Origin: Pristionchus mayeri
Taxonomy: Eukaryota; Nematoda; Chromadorea; Rhabditida; Neodiplogasteridae
Assembly: GCA_036245805.1 (NCBI GenBank)
Contig: BTRK01000006.1
Span: 31,748,901-31,812,900 of the forward strand
Direction: 5' to 3'
DNA length: 64,000 nt
The translations under genes and the position numbers were made by a program. Shown in pieces: positions 12,301 through 24,397 of this stretch (positions within the stretch are counted from its first letter, which is position 1; the number at the start of each line of letters is the position of its first letter). Below the pieces are notes generated by a model. The model searched no databases, was not told where the DNA came from, and saw only the letters and a program-made list of their open reading frames with translations.

Positions 12301-15300
12301 ATTCTAGTCTGTGGATAATTAATAATTGTAGGCCTCTGGCGAGCCGAATGGAGTGGTTGTCGTGTGGAACACTAAGTTCAAAAAGCCCTCCCCAGAGTGA
12401 GTCATGACGAATTACGGTAGGCGGAAGTTGAATCGATATTGATTATGAACGGACATTTAACATTATCGTGATTGGCCAAGGCGTTTTTTGTGTGAAGGGT
12501 GACGGGAATAAGTATCTCGCAGGTTCGTCTTCTACTGTTACTCTCGTCTCACATCGGTTGCTTTCGCTAGATTCCATCCCCATCTCATTATTGGTTCGTC
12601 CGATTTTTGTAGCAATATTCATCGTATGTTGATGAGGGGAAGTAACTGATTATGAGAGCATAAAATTAAATGCCTGGTGGGATGTCCAAGCTTATTTTAT
12701 TTATATCATACACTTTATGGATAAATGGAGTGATTGATGCAGGGGGTTGCTACTCGGGGCAACTCGTGCTGTGGGACTTCCGCCCCGACAAACACAATGT
12801 CAACAAGAAGACTCCCTGCAACAAGGCGAGTAGCAAGAGGCATCTCGCATGAATATGAGAACGAGCCAAGGCATATTTAAGAACTATTGATGCGATAGGT
12901 GTACTTCCTGAACTACGATGTATCTTGATTTTTTGATAATTAAAGTAGTGAGTGTTGTGTCTCCTCTTGCAGTCTCCTCTGTCAGTGCAGGCGCACACTC
13001 ATCCGGTCTATTCTCTGGCTGTCGTCGGGTCATCCAATGCACACAACATCGTGTCCGTGTCCACTGATGGCAAACTGTGCATGTGGAATATGGTCAGTGG
13101 GAGAGGAGGAGGAAGTCCGCCATATTATATCGAGATCATACAACATCACCCTATCCATATTTTGAAGCTTAGAAAAAAATATTATTTCCTAAATGTATCT
13201 CTCTTTTCTTTATGACCGAATTCTTCACAGCTACACTTTGATATTTATGTTAGCTAAAAGGAGCTCCCCACAGCTTAGGAACATGTACTTTAAATAGAGA
13301 AAACATATGATTAAAATGCAGATTTTTAAACTTATTTTATCCATTGTGGAAGGCATCACTAGGTTCCTGTTGTAGGAGACTCTGTCGCAGCCAGTGGATG
13401 GGAAGGAATGCATCGGGAAGCCAGCCAAACCAGTGAGTCGTATGCTCATGATTATGATCACTAATTAATTAAACCCTTACACCACTAAAGTTTGGTTAGT
13501 CTATTTTCTTCATAAATATGTGCGCCACTCCTATCTGTTGTTGTTCTCCCTCTAATCTCTATCACTTCTGTCTCTCTCTCTCTCTCTTCTCCTCCCCTCC
13601 TCCATTCCCTCACTCTATCTCTGTGTATACAATAGGGGCGGTAGCATAGAAAAGGGGGAGTCAAAGGGAATTGAGAGAGAGAGAGAGATTGGGGAGAATG
13701 TGAGATGTGAGCAGGAATTGAATGGACGAGAGTGCAAATGAGGGGTGGTTTTTGGGGGGTCTCGCTCCCTCTTTCTAGGGAAATGTAGAAAGAGGGAGCG
13801 AGATTATAGAATTGCATCCAATTTGTTAAGAATATGGCATATCGACACTTTCAATTTAAATATGAAACCATATTCTGTATAACTTCAAAATGTTGATGTT
13901 TCTCTCGATTGCAGGTGGCCGTGTTGTGCATGGCCTTCCCTCCGAATGACGTCAACAATCTCATCGTGGCAGGGGAAGACGGAGGGGCCTACTTCATATC
14001 CAGACACGGAGCAAGTGGAGCAGAGAAGATATTCGAGGGTCAGCAGGCCAAATCACTGTTTATCAGCTATTTATTAGTTTAAGGCCATTGTAAAAACGAA
14101 GTTTATCTGTAAAATGGGAGTAGCAGACTTGCAGTGGTAACTGCCTGTCGATAGTTGGTTCTTGTAGGCAGTGGTCGAAAAGGTAGGTCCGGAAAATCGA
14201 AATATCTGGGCACGTTTTTTTCAAATTTTGACAAAAAAATCGCAAAATCCGGGCACGTTTTAACAAACAATTTCGTCAATATTATTGCTTGAGTTTAATG
14301 AAATTTTTTTAAATGTTCAAAGATGCCTATTTTGGACTAACAAGGAAGAATTGGTAAATCTCATAACGTACGGTAATTGGATACTGCAACTTGAACGGCC
14401 GTTTTAAATTTCAAACTTAGATACCATGATATTATACTCAGTTGAAAGAGCGGAGTCGGAAACATGTAAAAAACGTGCCTCGAGCAAAAATTATAATTCC
14501 ACTCGCCCATACAATACAATTTTAGTACAATTTGGGCATGGTCTGGGCACAGGTGTGACGTGACCATTACCTTCTAAGGTCACGTTCTAAGAGGCAATAT
14601 TCTTTATAATAATTTGGTCTGTTACTTTTTTTACAATTTCATATGTTCAGGCTTCATTTCTCTTCTTTGCATTTTCAAAAATATTAAGAAAGAGCTTCAA
14701 TAAACCTGCCCGAAGAAAGACCTGTGCGATAAAACGAGTGTAAAAAACGTGGTGTACTGGTGGTTGAGTTTTCATGTGTTGAACTTTCTCATTTTAGTAG
14801 TCCCCTCTTCCAAGGTACTTGATCCCCCCTTGGGTGGGCATGTTTTACTTTTTTTCCCTAGTCCGACTCAAAAAATCTGGGCACGTTAGGCCATATTGGG
14901 CGCACTTTTCGACCACTGCTTGTAGGTCATAGTGCTCCTGTCTCGGGTGCCTCCTTCCATCCCTGCATCGGCCCCATCGACTTCTCCCATATCTTCCTCA
15001 CCTCCAGCATGGATTGGACCATCAAATTGTGGAGTCTCAAGGTGAGATTGGGAAAGGAAAGTTGAAAGATAGTATGTTGATAGTACATTTTTTGGCAAGA
15101 GATTAAAACGGTCGAGTTCGTCTCATTGGAACTCGGAAGCACCTTTTTTGGTTGACTTTTATCGCAATAAACAATGAAACTTATATTTGTTCAAAAATTC
15201 TCCGATCGGATATTGTTAAAACAGATCTTCCTTGCACAAATACATTTATTGATTATCAAAATGATTACCTAGTATGACCAGGCATGACTTTCTAGTACGT

Positions 15301-18300
15301 TCTGGAAATAGCATAAAACAACTTATTACTCTGGGAATATTTTAGTTAATCTCAGATTCGAGCATCTGATTTCAAATGGAATGGCTTAATTTGTGTGTTG
15401 CAGGACCCTAAACTGCGTCTTTCTCTGGAGGCGCATGTGGATTATGTCTACGACGTCGCCTGGTCTCCCACCCATCCCGCCATATTCGCATCTGTGGACA
15501 CTGATGGAAATGTGAGTGAAGGAGAGGAGACGATCTCTGCAGACGAGGGATTCCATCTAGTACTCTTTGTGGTCGAGAGATGCAATATTTTTCCATTTAC
15601 CATTAGTATGATTCACTGACAATGATAAAGCCCCATGAATTGACGATTTCTTAAAACACGTATATTGGGTACTAGGTCGGATGAGAACCAAAAATGTACT
15701 CTTCATCATTTTCGCTGAATATTTTTCATCAGTATTGGAGAAGAGTGGAAATGGATGGACTGAGGTTAGAGTGTGAGGACTACAAAGTATATGTTTAAGT
15801 AGAAAGAGGGAATGAATGACTTGCAGTTGTTCCTATGGAATCTGAACGAGGACGTGGAGGGACCAGTTGCGAGGATGCGAATGACGAGAGGAGGAACAGG
15901 AGGAGCAGAGGAAGGTCAGCTGGCAGATGAGACCATGATGACATCCTGAGAGGGAAGGGGAGGATGAATGGTGTGATCACCTCCACGAAGGAGAGAGTAG
16001 TCATGCAGTGGTAGGATCAGAACGTCATTCTCATTTCGTTCATGATTGGGAGTATGTGTCCACTGACAATAAATAATGAATTGATGATTCACGATACTAG
16101 TAGGGGCGGATGGCAACGGGGTGGCTGCTCCTCCTCTCGTGCTGCGGAAACTGAGCTGGAGTGCCAATGGTGAGGAAAGGTGTACACTCAATAATACCAA
16201 ACGGAGGGTTACAACATAGACTGTGTTCCGATATAAGTCCAGAAACTAAATGAGTAAGGTATGATATTATCTGAAGCGCATAATCGATACTAATTTAAAA
16301 TTTAATCCGATTTTTTTTGCTTTCGCGGAATTTACATATCCTTTTGCCGGCGTCTTTTTCCTTGCTTTGTGTCGATATTATAACGGTGTAAAGCACCTCA
16401 TCGGTAACGGGTCACTAGACCTATATGAGACTTTTTGATTCAGTGAACATTTGCTTGGCACTAGGCCAAAAATCGAATTCCTTCTAAATGTGCATACATG
16501 TAGTACTCGGTGAGTGTAGCTCAGCCGTGGTCTAATTAGTGTTCTACATCAATCGTTTAGAAATTGGAAGCACTTTAGTACGAAAACGTAAATTTCCGAA
16601 ATTTGCCATTTCGCTACCGATCCGAACGGCTGTTGTCTCAAAAAAATAAGAAATATTCTGGCGATCATGCAGGCCAAGTTTCATAATTATCGGATTTAAA
16701 TTTTTAATTTGCATCTCCTTTGGATGATATGAGATTGACACTTTCAATTGTTTCTATATATAGCGCGCTAATGCTAAATAACTACCGTAACCTCTCCATA
16801 TAATTTAGCATCAACGCGCCGGTCCGCGCGGATGCGTGTCGAAATTTCATTCATGCAAAAATGGAATTTTTTTCGAAATTTTGATGTTCCTCTTATATTT
16901 TAAATCCGATAATTATGAAACTTGGCATGCATGATCACCAGAATATTTCCTATTTTTTTGAAACAACAGCCGTTCGGATCGGTAGCGAAATGGCAAATGT
17001 AGAAAATTGACGTTTTCGTACTAAAGTTCTTCCCATTTCTCAACGATTGATATAGAACACTAAATTGACCACGGCTGAGCTAGACTCACCGAGTACTACA
17101 TGTATGCACATTTTGGAGGAATTCGATTTTTGGCCTAGTGCCAATGATATCTACAAATATGTTCACCGCGTCGAAAAGTCTCTCATATTTTCAATGAACT
17201 TGTATTTCCATAAAGTTCTTCAAAACTCGTTGTCATATATTCGTATTGAAGTAAAGAAGTGACAAAGTGGGTAATGATATCGATGGCAGGGCAGCATCTT
17301 CTCGTGGGAGGGGCAGATGGAGAAGTGAGGATGCTAGATGTACACGAACAGATGCATACCAATGTGAGGAGTGAGGAGTGGGGCAAGTTCGCCAGGTGAG
17401 AGAAGAAGGGGCAATGGGATGGGAGATTAGCAAGAAGATGCCTTCTCTAAGGAAACCACTGATATTGGCACTCAATTCTAGCAAGGATGTTCAATGCGAT
17501 CTTGAGAATAGATTGCATTGTATATCCACTCATTCCACTCGTTAATCCACTCAATCAACTCATTAAATATCCCGTTAATTATACGACTCCTTAGCATGCT
17601 TGCGGACGTTCGTCAAACGGTGGAGGAGGCAGAGGAGCTGAGTGAAGCCAGTGGATTCGGAGGTATGATAGAGGGGATGGGGCTTCCATTGGTAGATCAG
17701 TTGCAGAAAGGAAACGATGTATCTGCAGAGTAGAATGAGCGGGAGTGATTGAGGGAAGGGGTATGGGATGGTGATTGCAGCTCCTCTGTCTGATTGAGGG
17801 AAGGGGCATAGGTGGGCAGCATCGAAGCCAGCTGTGAAACACCCCCGGTTTTCGCATTGGACACCCCCGGTTTTTGGAAAATTTTGTAACAAAAAACGAT
17901 AATTTACGATCACCCCCCCCCCCCCCCCCCCCCCTTTGACCCTAAACACCCCCGGTCTTCGATTTCCAGCTTCAACCCCCGCCCACCTATGGGAAGGGGT
18001 ATAGGATGGTGATTGCAGCTCCTCTGTCTACGTCGACTCCCACTACAGGAGGGGGAGGAGGAAGCATTAGCACCACTCCAAGGACCAGCTTCGCACAACG
18101 TCAGTTCATTTACCATTTCATAAGTCTTGGCGTCTAATTTAGAAACTATCCCTTTCGATCAAACAATCATCCGTAGAAATAGAATTTGGCTACACTTCGT
18201 TGAAACATTTTTTCCGACTTTTTATCAGCATTATTTACAAGAATTTTGCGCGACAGTAATGTAAATAGTGAGATGGTAGTTGGATGCCCCTCTGCAGTTC

Positions 18301-18359
18301 CTGGTCAGTCGACAGCTGCTGCTCTGGTTGCCGGATCCTCTCCTCGGTCACTCTACTAG
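9345..18359 (+). CDS. dyci-1: Cytoplasmic dynein 1 intermediate chain
   Basis: Non-catalytic dynein-1 subunit linking heavy chains to dynactin and light chains. Phase-consistent exons: 9345-9483, 9811-9866, 10098-10154, 10425-10535, 10724-10796, [unresolved], 11272-11413, 11506-11588, 11739-11813, 11916-12008, 12181-12267, 12332-12396, 12523-12593, 12743-12825, 12973-13092, 13376-13432, 13915-14038, 14926-15041, 15404-15511, 15827-15914, 16104-16169, 17290-17395, 17595-17662, 18019-18099, 18298-18359 (TAG). N-terminus: charged helix (p150Glued-binding in the family). Then an acidic/His-rich linker, LSEEEKNQ, and a WD-repeat C-terminal half ([46 protein letters not shown]). The tail is Gly/Ser/Thr-rich, unlike the fly and human ends. 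Intron 12826-12972 uses a GC donor. Introns hold an hAT MITE and two inverted repeats. Confidence 0.95.
10979..11165 (+). other. Unresolved linker exon(s) of dyci-1
   Basis: Exon 10724-10796 ends in phase 1, while exon 11272 must be entered in phase 0. Candidate coding between them is 10979-10999 (DEFVYGS, good acceptor) and 11083-11165 ([17 protein letters not shown]). Both read in one frame that neither neighbour's phase allows. In flies and mammals this linker is where dynein intermediate chain isoforms are alternatively spliced. A sequence error is the alternative. Confidence 0.4.
14169..14918. mobile_element. hAT-type MITE, 8-bp target duplication
   Basis: Ends are CAGTGGTCGAAAAGG and its inverse CTTTTCGACCACTG-like, flanked by the 8-bp repeat CTTGTAGG (14161-14168 and 14919-14926). 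The interior is non-coding, with repeated GGGCACG words. The 8-bp duplication and CAGTGGT ends fit hAT. It sits at the 3' end of dyci-1 intron 14039-14925, and its target duplication contains the intron's 3' splice site. Confidence 0.9.
16424..17188. repeat. Inverted-repeat element in dyci-1 intron
   Basis: The arms (about 16424-16740 and 16870-17188) share blocks such as GGCCAAAAATCGAATTCC, AGTACTCGGTGAGT and CCGATCCGAACGGCTGTTG in opposite orientation. The spacer is GC-rich (GCGCCGGTCCGCGCGGATGC). No protein is encoded. It lies within intron 16170-17289. Confidence 0.85.
17769..18018 (+). repeat. Duplicated 3' splice-site block split by a small inverted-repeat insert
   Basis: The block GATGGTGATTGCAGCTCC plus flanks occurs at ~17767-17791 and again at ~18005-18029. 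Between them lies an insert (~17805-17992) with near-terminal AGGTGGGC/GCCCACCT, repeated CACCCCCGG words and a 22-nt C run. The second copy is the real acceptor of exon 18019-18099. The first would give an alternative exon at 17781 that stops after a few codons. Confidence 0.8.
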
Positions 18360-19356
18360 ACTCCATCGAGAAGTCAACTCTTCTTCTCCAGTTATGTCGA
18401 GATCCCCTCTCAAAATATTTGTAATACGAACGATCTTCTTGACTCGTGAGGTGTGAGATTTCGGATTCTTTCCCGATCGCGATGGCCCGTGCGTAGTGTT
18501 CCCAGAGAGAGCTTATATATTTACGATATTCGACTATTTATTAACCCTTATTTATCAATTCTGTTCGTTCTTCCCCAGTCAAGCGTAATAAGAGCAAGAG
18601 TTTGCGTTCGTTCTGGTGTGTTATCCCCCTTGTTTATGTTCCGTTGTAAATTACCTGTTTCCAATCCGATTGACGTACACTAGCCGTCTCCATCTATTTC
18701 CGTAGCCCTCCTTCCCTCACCTGCAGTCCGTCGGAAATAATGCAGCTAACACGCTTTGCCATGCAGTTCCTATATCACATCCTGTTCCTGTTTCGTCTAT
18801 CATTCGGTTTCCTCTCTTCTCTTTCGACAAGCGCCTTAATAGATATTTCACCCGCTTACCGTATACCGATCCGTATCTTTTCTTTTACGAGATATAGCTT
18901 TTCCTTTGTTTAGTAGCTAGTAGGCAGTCATCTGCCTACCGTAACCTTCCCCATCTCTCATTTGAATTCGCGCCAGGAGCCCCGATTCGAATGGCTTGGG
19001 TTTTTTTTAAATTGTATTCGCTTACCATTGATTGCTTGACAGTCTCTTGCTCATTCTGATACAGTAGTCCTAGAGTAGGCTACAGTGTCCAAAAATTCTT
19101 CTGACACAAATTCTCTAGCCGTCGATTGGTTTTTGTTTGATGCAGGATTACGAATAAAATTATACTACATTTAAGCGCAATGTGTGTACGTCTGTACGGA
19201 TAGCGAAATCGGTGGGGAGGGTAGGGAGGGGGCGAGTAAACATGTGTGCGATTGCGAAGCCTACCCCGCTAGCACGTGCGCCCCTGCCGAAGGCGGGTGC
19301 GCAACCGGGCTAGTTTAATAATAAACAAACCAATTGTTCCGAGCAAATTAATATTA
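18360..19356. other. 3' flank of dyci-1, intergenic
   Basis: No gene was recognised. It contains several TACCGTA words (18860-18945) and an AATAAA near 19153. Short open frames have no supporting features. Confidence 0.4.
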
Positions 19357-20617
19357 GGTTGATGCATAAGTTTTGTCGCATTTCGGAGGTCCGCAATATT
19401 TCCGTAAAGGATAGGTCTCAAATATTTCAGTTGCCTGCCCTTCTAGTATATGTTACGGGTGGGCATGCTCATTAAAACCATAGGGTATAGCTGAGCTGTC
19501 CATGCCGGCTAAGCTAAAAATACTAATATGAACTAATTTGAATTTTGTGCAAATTTTATGAAATTGTTTGGCCGGGTGCTAGTTCGCAGAGAAGAATAAT
19601 GAAGCAAACTCCTGCAGCATGTTGATATGCCGCGTCAAGGCTCTTTCTAAATCTATGCCAGATATGGTGCTAGGTTGAACGGAACCAAAGATATAGTGCA
19701 CTGAATTTAAGTCTAGCCGCTGATTCGTAGTCAACTTGACCAACTCTCATGATTTCAGAATTATAACAACTGGGCTTAACATAAGTGCGTTTCAATTACC
19801 ACTCAAGGGGGTATAATTTAACATTGGACATGTGAGATAGATAACTCTCTTCTTGCGGGAAATTTAAATTTTGCGTAAATTATATTCGGGCACAATTGGG
19901 CCAAAAATGCAAGTTTACGTGTTTCGAATTCAAAATTGCCATTCAAAAGCTATTGATTTGTAAAAATATCCCAAACATATATTGGTAAGGGAATGATTGA
20001 TGGTTCGAGTAGTCACAATAAATCAGATATTGAACATGTGTGTGAGGTAGGAATTTGAACAAAGTGCAAATTTCAGCAGTTTGACTTGCATTCCCTGGTT
20101 CTGTATGAAGCAACTTATCTCAACAGAACCCAATCGACTCCAAACTGTAATTGTATACTGATCTCATTGGGTGAATTATATTCCACAACAATTTGGATCT
20201 CGATGTCAATTGAGAAGAACATTCGGCTTACAAAAGTTTTCCCGACCGTCCCGTATCACCAACATTATACAAACTCGTCTAAATTTCTAGAACGCTTTTC
20301 ATTTGCCATTATCCACGAGTGGTTCAAAATTATGCCCATATACAGTACTTTACGCATATCACACTAAATCGACATAATTCCTCCTTTTCAATAAGCACTG
20401 GTGCATTAAATTGAGATGTAATCTTGTTCTCACTACAACTTTGCCTGCCTACGGTGGCTCCCAAACTGTCTTGACAGGAATGAAGCAAGGTGGGTAAGAA
20501 AAGGTATGAAGGCCCTCAATGAATAAGAATAACGAAATTTAGTTAGAACTAATTCAAAGAATTTCGGAGGTTATAATGCATAAGAGATAGGACGCGACAA
20601 AACTTATGCATCAACCT
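19357..20617. mobile_element. Mariner-type MITE
   Basis: The left end GGTTGATGCATAAGTTTTG and the matching inverse end ATGCATCAACC at ~20616, with TA at the left junction (right junction mutated to TGATA). No transposase frame. The size (~1.26 kb) suggests a decayed or deletion-derived element. Confidence 0.82.
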
Positions 20618-21185
20618 GATAAAAATGAATCGGACGGTAGAATGCTGATATATTGAACACAAAATTCTGATGATCTATCGAAGAGAGAAACGAAAAATCT
20701 AATTAAAAGAAAAATTCAGTAGACGGAAAACCAAATGAATGGCATTGTTTCCTCTTTACACCCCTCTCTCAAGAGCTCGTGCATAGTATAGCCATCCATT
20801 GTACGCTCACTCATGCGAGTCAGTATTGGAGAATCATGGATTGTGTACGGGTGAGAAACAAATTGTTCAATCCTTTCCCTGACTAATACATCTGGTCCGT
20901 TCATTTATATCGATTAATGGAATACCTATTGTAATTTTAGTTTGATTCTCCAGTTCATTCCAAAGGAACAACAACAGCAACAACAAAAACAATCACTACA
21001 ATTGGGGACCAAATGATGAAACATTAAGCATATAGGAAGGAATCTAAAGGACAGCAAATGAACACTCTGGGTAGAAACAAGGGAATAGCTACTACGCTTA
21101 TTAAGAAAAATCAATTTACAAATAGGTATTATTAGTTAGTTGACCAACTAGTAAAAAACTTGGTTCAGAATGGCTCTTAGTTCAG
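20618..21185. other. Intergenic, nothing recognised
   Basis: AT-rich spacer between a mariner-type MITE and the stop codon of the zinc-finger gene. It includes a CAA-type short repeat near 20970. Confidence 0.4.
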
Positions 21186-22546
21186 TCAACTGTTGTCCGG
21201 AGTCTCCCCTTCTTCTATCTTTGGCTGACTCAATGGTTTCGATTCTGAGGTCGAGGCAGTATTCGGGTGGGCTGAACGGACGATAATCACTCACTTAGAC
21301 CAATACCAGAACCCGAAATTAGTGCCTTCGACAAAGTATAAACAGTGAAAATGTGTCGTACCATCAGCATCTGATCCGTTCTCGGCGGCATCGACTTGTC
21401 CATGGTTCTCAGTGAATTGAGAGACTCTAAACAAACCATTAGCTGTCTTCCATCTACTCTGCCTATGCATGCTCACCGCTTGTTTCCGAAACAGGCAATC
21501 GCGAGTTGAGAAACCTCCTCTTCCATTTCGTCACTCATTCTGCAATAATTGGTTCTTGGATATCGTTCCATTGTCCTGCACTCACCCGTTCATAACAGAT
21601 CCATAGCAGTTCGCTCTCTCAATGTGATCGCGACACTCTTGCTCTGTCGCATACTGAACATCAGACAATGATTACATAAGGATCTACGTTTGCTAGCGCT
21701 AAATATCTACTGCATAATTTGAAAATCGCAAATTGTGACCGAGAGCATAGAAAGTAAGCTACAAAAACACGACAAAAATATATACGGAATATGATGCCTT
21801 CATTTCCACAATACTTAAGTGTCCCCATAGCCAGCAAACCTTGAGAGTGCAGATATCTCTGGAGCACTCGAACACCATCTTCTCCAAGTGAGTTTGTGCG
21901 TGGCCGATGAGATGGTAGCGATCGGGACGAACTGCCATCTACACAGCAATTATAGTTGAACAAGGAGTGGAAAGTATTCTGCTCACTCTGCAGATGTTGC
22001 ATACGGCCAAATTGGGTAGATCAGGGAAGCACTGGCGCAGTCTCTGCAATCGATCGATAACAAAATGTACCATATACCTAACCGTGCTTTCGTAATCGGA
22101 CTCACCATCTCGAGACTCTTCCTCATCGATGGATACACTGCTGCCACGTCGATCGGCACGCCCCACTTCCTACAATCTCAATTATTGTATAATTCAATTG
22201 AAGCGAGTTAAGACATATATAATTTAGCATCCAACTCACTTGTGGACGTAGCTCACGTGTTGTGCGATTCTTGATCGCTGCGTGTTCATGTATGTGCAGT
22301 CCTGGTTAGGGCACCTGCACAATCCCCGCTATTATGGTTCTTAATCGAACATTCTTTCAAATATCAACAATCTATCAAAATCACAATTATCTTAATTCGC
22401 GCGCTCTCGCCGCTCCGAAGAAAGAAGATAATAGTTCTCATGACGACTCACATGAGTGTTTCCACACAGTGCGTCCTCGCATGGTCCATCAGAGCGATTG
22501 CCTCGTTGGGAACCCATATGTACCGCTTCTGCAGCTTCATGCACAA
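21186..22546 (-). CDS. Multi-C2H2 zinc-finger protein, 5' end uncertain
   Basis: Exons in order: 22546-22452, 22314-22240, 22169-22106, 22043-21987, 21938-21840, 21653-21586, 21539-21477, 21453-21362, 21271-21186 (TGA). All phases agree (~200 residues). Cys/His pairs repeat: LCMKLQKRY ... DHARTHC; then MCPNQDCTYMN ... AQHVSYVH, a C-x4-C-x12-H-x4-H finger; then AVCNICR ... HLIGHAQTHL; then FECSRDICTLK ... CRDHIERA. The tail is acidic and Ser/Pro/Thr-rich. The spacing suggests degenerate C2H2 fingers, so a nuclear DNA- or RNA-binding role is inferred. I do not recognise the orthologue. Further 5' exons may lie beyond 22546, where palindromic repeats begin. Confidence 0.75.
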
Positions 22547-23037
22547 CTGCAACAGGCATAATTGGACAAAAAAGACGCCTCCTTTTAATATTGCAACAAT
22601 GAAATGTTCTTAAAGTAAATATTAACTGGTGAAGCACGGTGCGGAAAAACAGGCGGAGCTAGACGCGTCCACTTTTCCTGCGTATTTATGCCGTGCGTAT
22701 CTTGAGTGTAAGTGTACATTCATACATTAAGATACGTCGGCCGACGCGATTTTGCATTCATTCTCGGTATAGGACTTGTTATATGCTCCAATATTCCTCA
22801 CATTGCAAAGTCTTCCTGCCATCTCGTTGTGTGAAGTGAGAGTCGAGCCCAGTCTCTGCTTCCACGACCACAGCATCTTACGACGACTCGCCATTGGCAA
22901 AGGGCCGTCTCCAGCACTGGGATTATCAATTGATAGCAAGACATTGCCACCATAGTTGCTCGCCGGCGGCGACACCCATGAACCCCTATGCATGGTTGCG
23001 GAGAGCGCCCGTTTTGAGGGGCACTCTCCGCAGGGAC
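22547..23037. repeat. Dispersed repeat fragment upstream of zinc-finger gene
   Basis: The part around 22940-23037 (GCGGAGAGCGCCC, CGTTCATGG, CACCCATGAA) recurs near 27310-27430 and 60880-60985. All three copies share a TTGGGCAACTAT or CACCCATGAA word and a mini-hairpin of GAGCGCCCC type. The left part, 22547-22740, shows nothing recognisable. Confidence 0.6.
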
Positions 23038-24288
23038 GTTCATGGTCAAAAATCGATTGGTAGGTCAAGACTAGGTACCGTACCCATTTGATATTACAGT
23101 ACCACCAGATACCGTATACCACTACTGTAACCCCAATTATCGCAAAATAACTATATTTTTAAAAGTCCTAGTACCGTGTCCAATGGATTATCACGCGTGT
23201 CGCGTAAGGTTCGAATAAACCCTGGTACATTGGAAAAGTCGAAATAGCCCATATGGTCCCTCAAAAGAAATCAACAAGTTTTGTTCCATATCTCCATCGT
23301 TGATGAAGTCAGACGTCGTCAAAGTTGACGGCTATTGAAATCTGCCGATTTTAGAGCCACAATGCTCAGCCCACGGGGGGTCTGATGGCCCGTGTTAAAA
23401 AGCGAATCTGTGCCAAATTTCATGGAGAATACGCCTGTGCTAATGAATAATCGATACAATTATTATTATTTTCATATATCGATTAATTTTATTGATTTTT
23501 GCAATATTTTAGTCCCAGTGAATTTTATTGGCTCAATTTATAGAGCTCGATGAGACGAATCGAATGATATGCTGAATGCCATACCTAAAATGGTGAGAAA
23601 GATGCGAAAATAGCGTAAATAGATTCTTGAAAATCCGTTTGACCCTCTGGCGACCTTTGATCTACCCTCTATTTTCGCCCGTTCGATCGATTTTATTTTA
23701 GGCGTATTCTCCGTGAAATTTGGCACAGAATCGCTTTTTAACACGGGCCATCAAACCCCCTGTGGGCTGAGCATTGTGGCTCTAAAGTCGGCAGATTTTG
23801 CAATCTGTCAACTTTGACGACGTCTAACATCGTCGACGATGGAGATATGGGACAAAACTTGTTGATTTCTGTTGAGGTACCATATGGGCTATCTAAAAAT
23901 GCTCACAGAAGCAGGGGTCAAAAAATCTACCAGGCTTTTCACGAATCTATTCAATCCTTAGGCGACACGCGTGTTATACAGTACCCAAATAACTACCGTA
24001 ACCCAGCTCCTTGGGTCAAACATTTTTTCTAAAAATCCTAAACCAGTCATACAATGATTCTCCAGTAATTAGAGATACGGTAGGATACTATAAAATAATT
24101 GTATGCTCAATTTTTGATTTTTAGAAAAATGTTTGACCCAAGGAACTGGGTTACGGTAGTTACTCGGGTACTGTATAATCGATTGAGCACGGTATTGGTA
24201 AACGGTATCTGGGGTACTGTACTATCGATTGGGTAGGGTACCTAGTCATGACCTACCAATCGATTTTTTACCATGAACCCTTACGACA
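23038..24288. repeat. Nested palindromic element
   Basis: The outer arms (23038-23190 and 24150-24288) share AAAATCGATTGGTAGGTCA and TACCGTA/TACAGTA words in inverse order. An inner palindrome (~23222-23890) has arms around TCTGTGCCAAATTTCATGG and AGCCACAATGCTCAGCCCA. A sister of the outer family lies at 60293-60882. Confidence 0.8.
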
Positions 24289-24397
24289 CCGGATAATTCA
24301 TTGAAGGGGCTGGCACAGCGATTTTTCTAACACTTGGATTCCGGTGTAGTTTTGATGCTTATGACGATAATCAACTTCATTTTGCATGTTTGAGCTA

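Noticed and set aside
16510..16545. A-box-like TAGCTCAGCCGTGG as a tRNA gene
   Set aside because: No B box at the right distance, and the same word appears inverted in the other arm of the repeat.
22727..23122. Minus-strand frame of 131 codons
   Set aside because: Falls in a dispersed repeat and a palindrome arm; no splice-consistent link to the zinc-finger gene.
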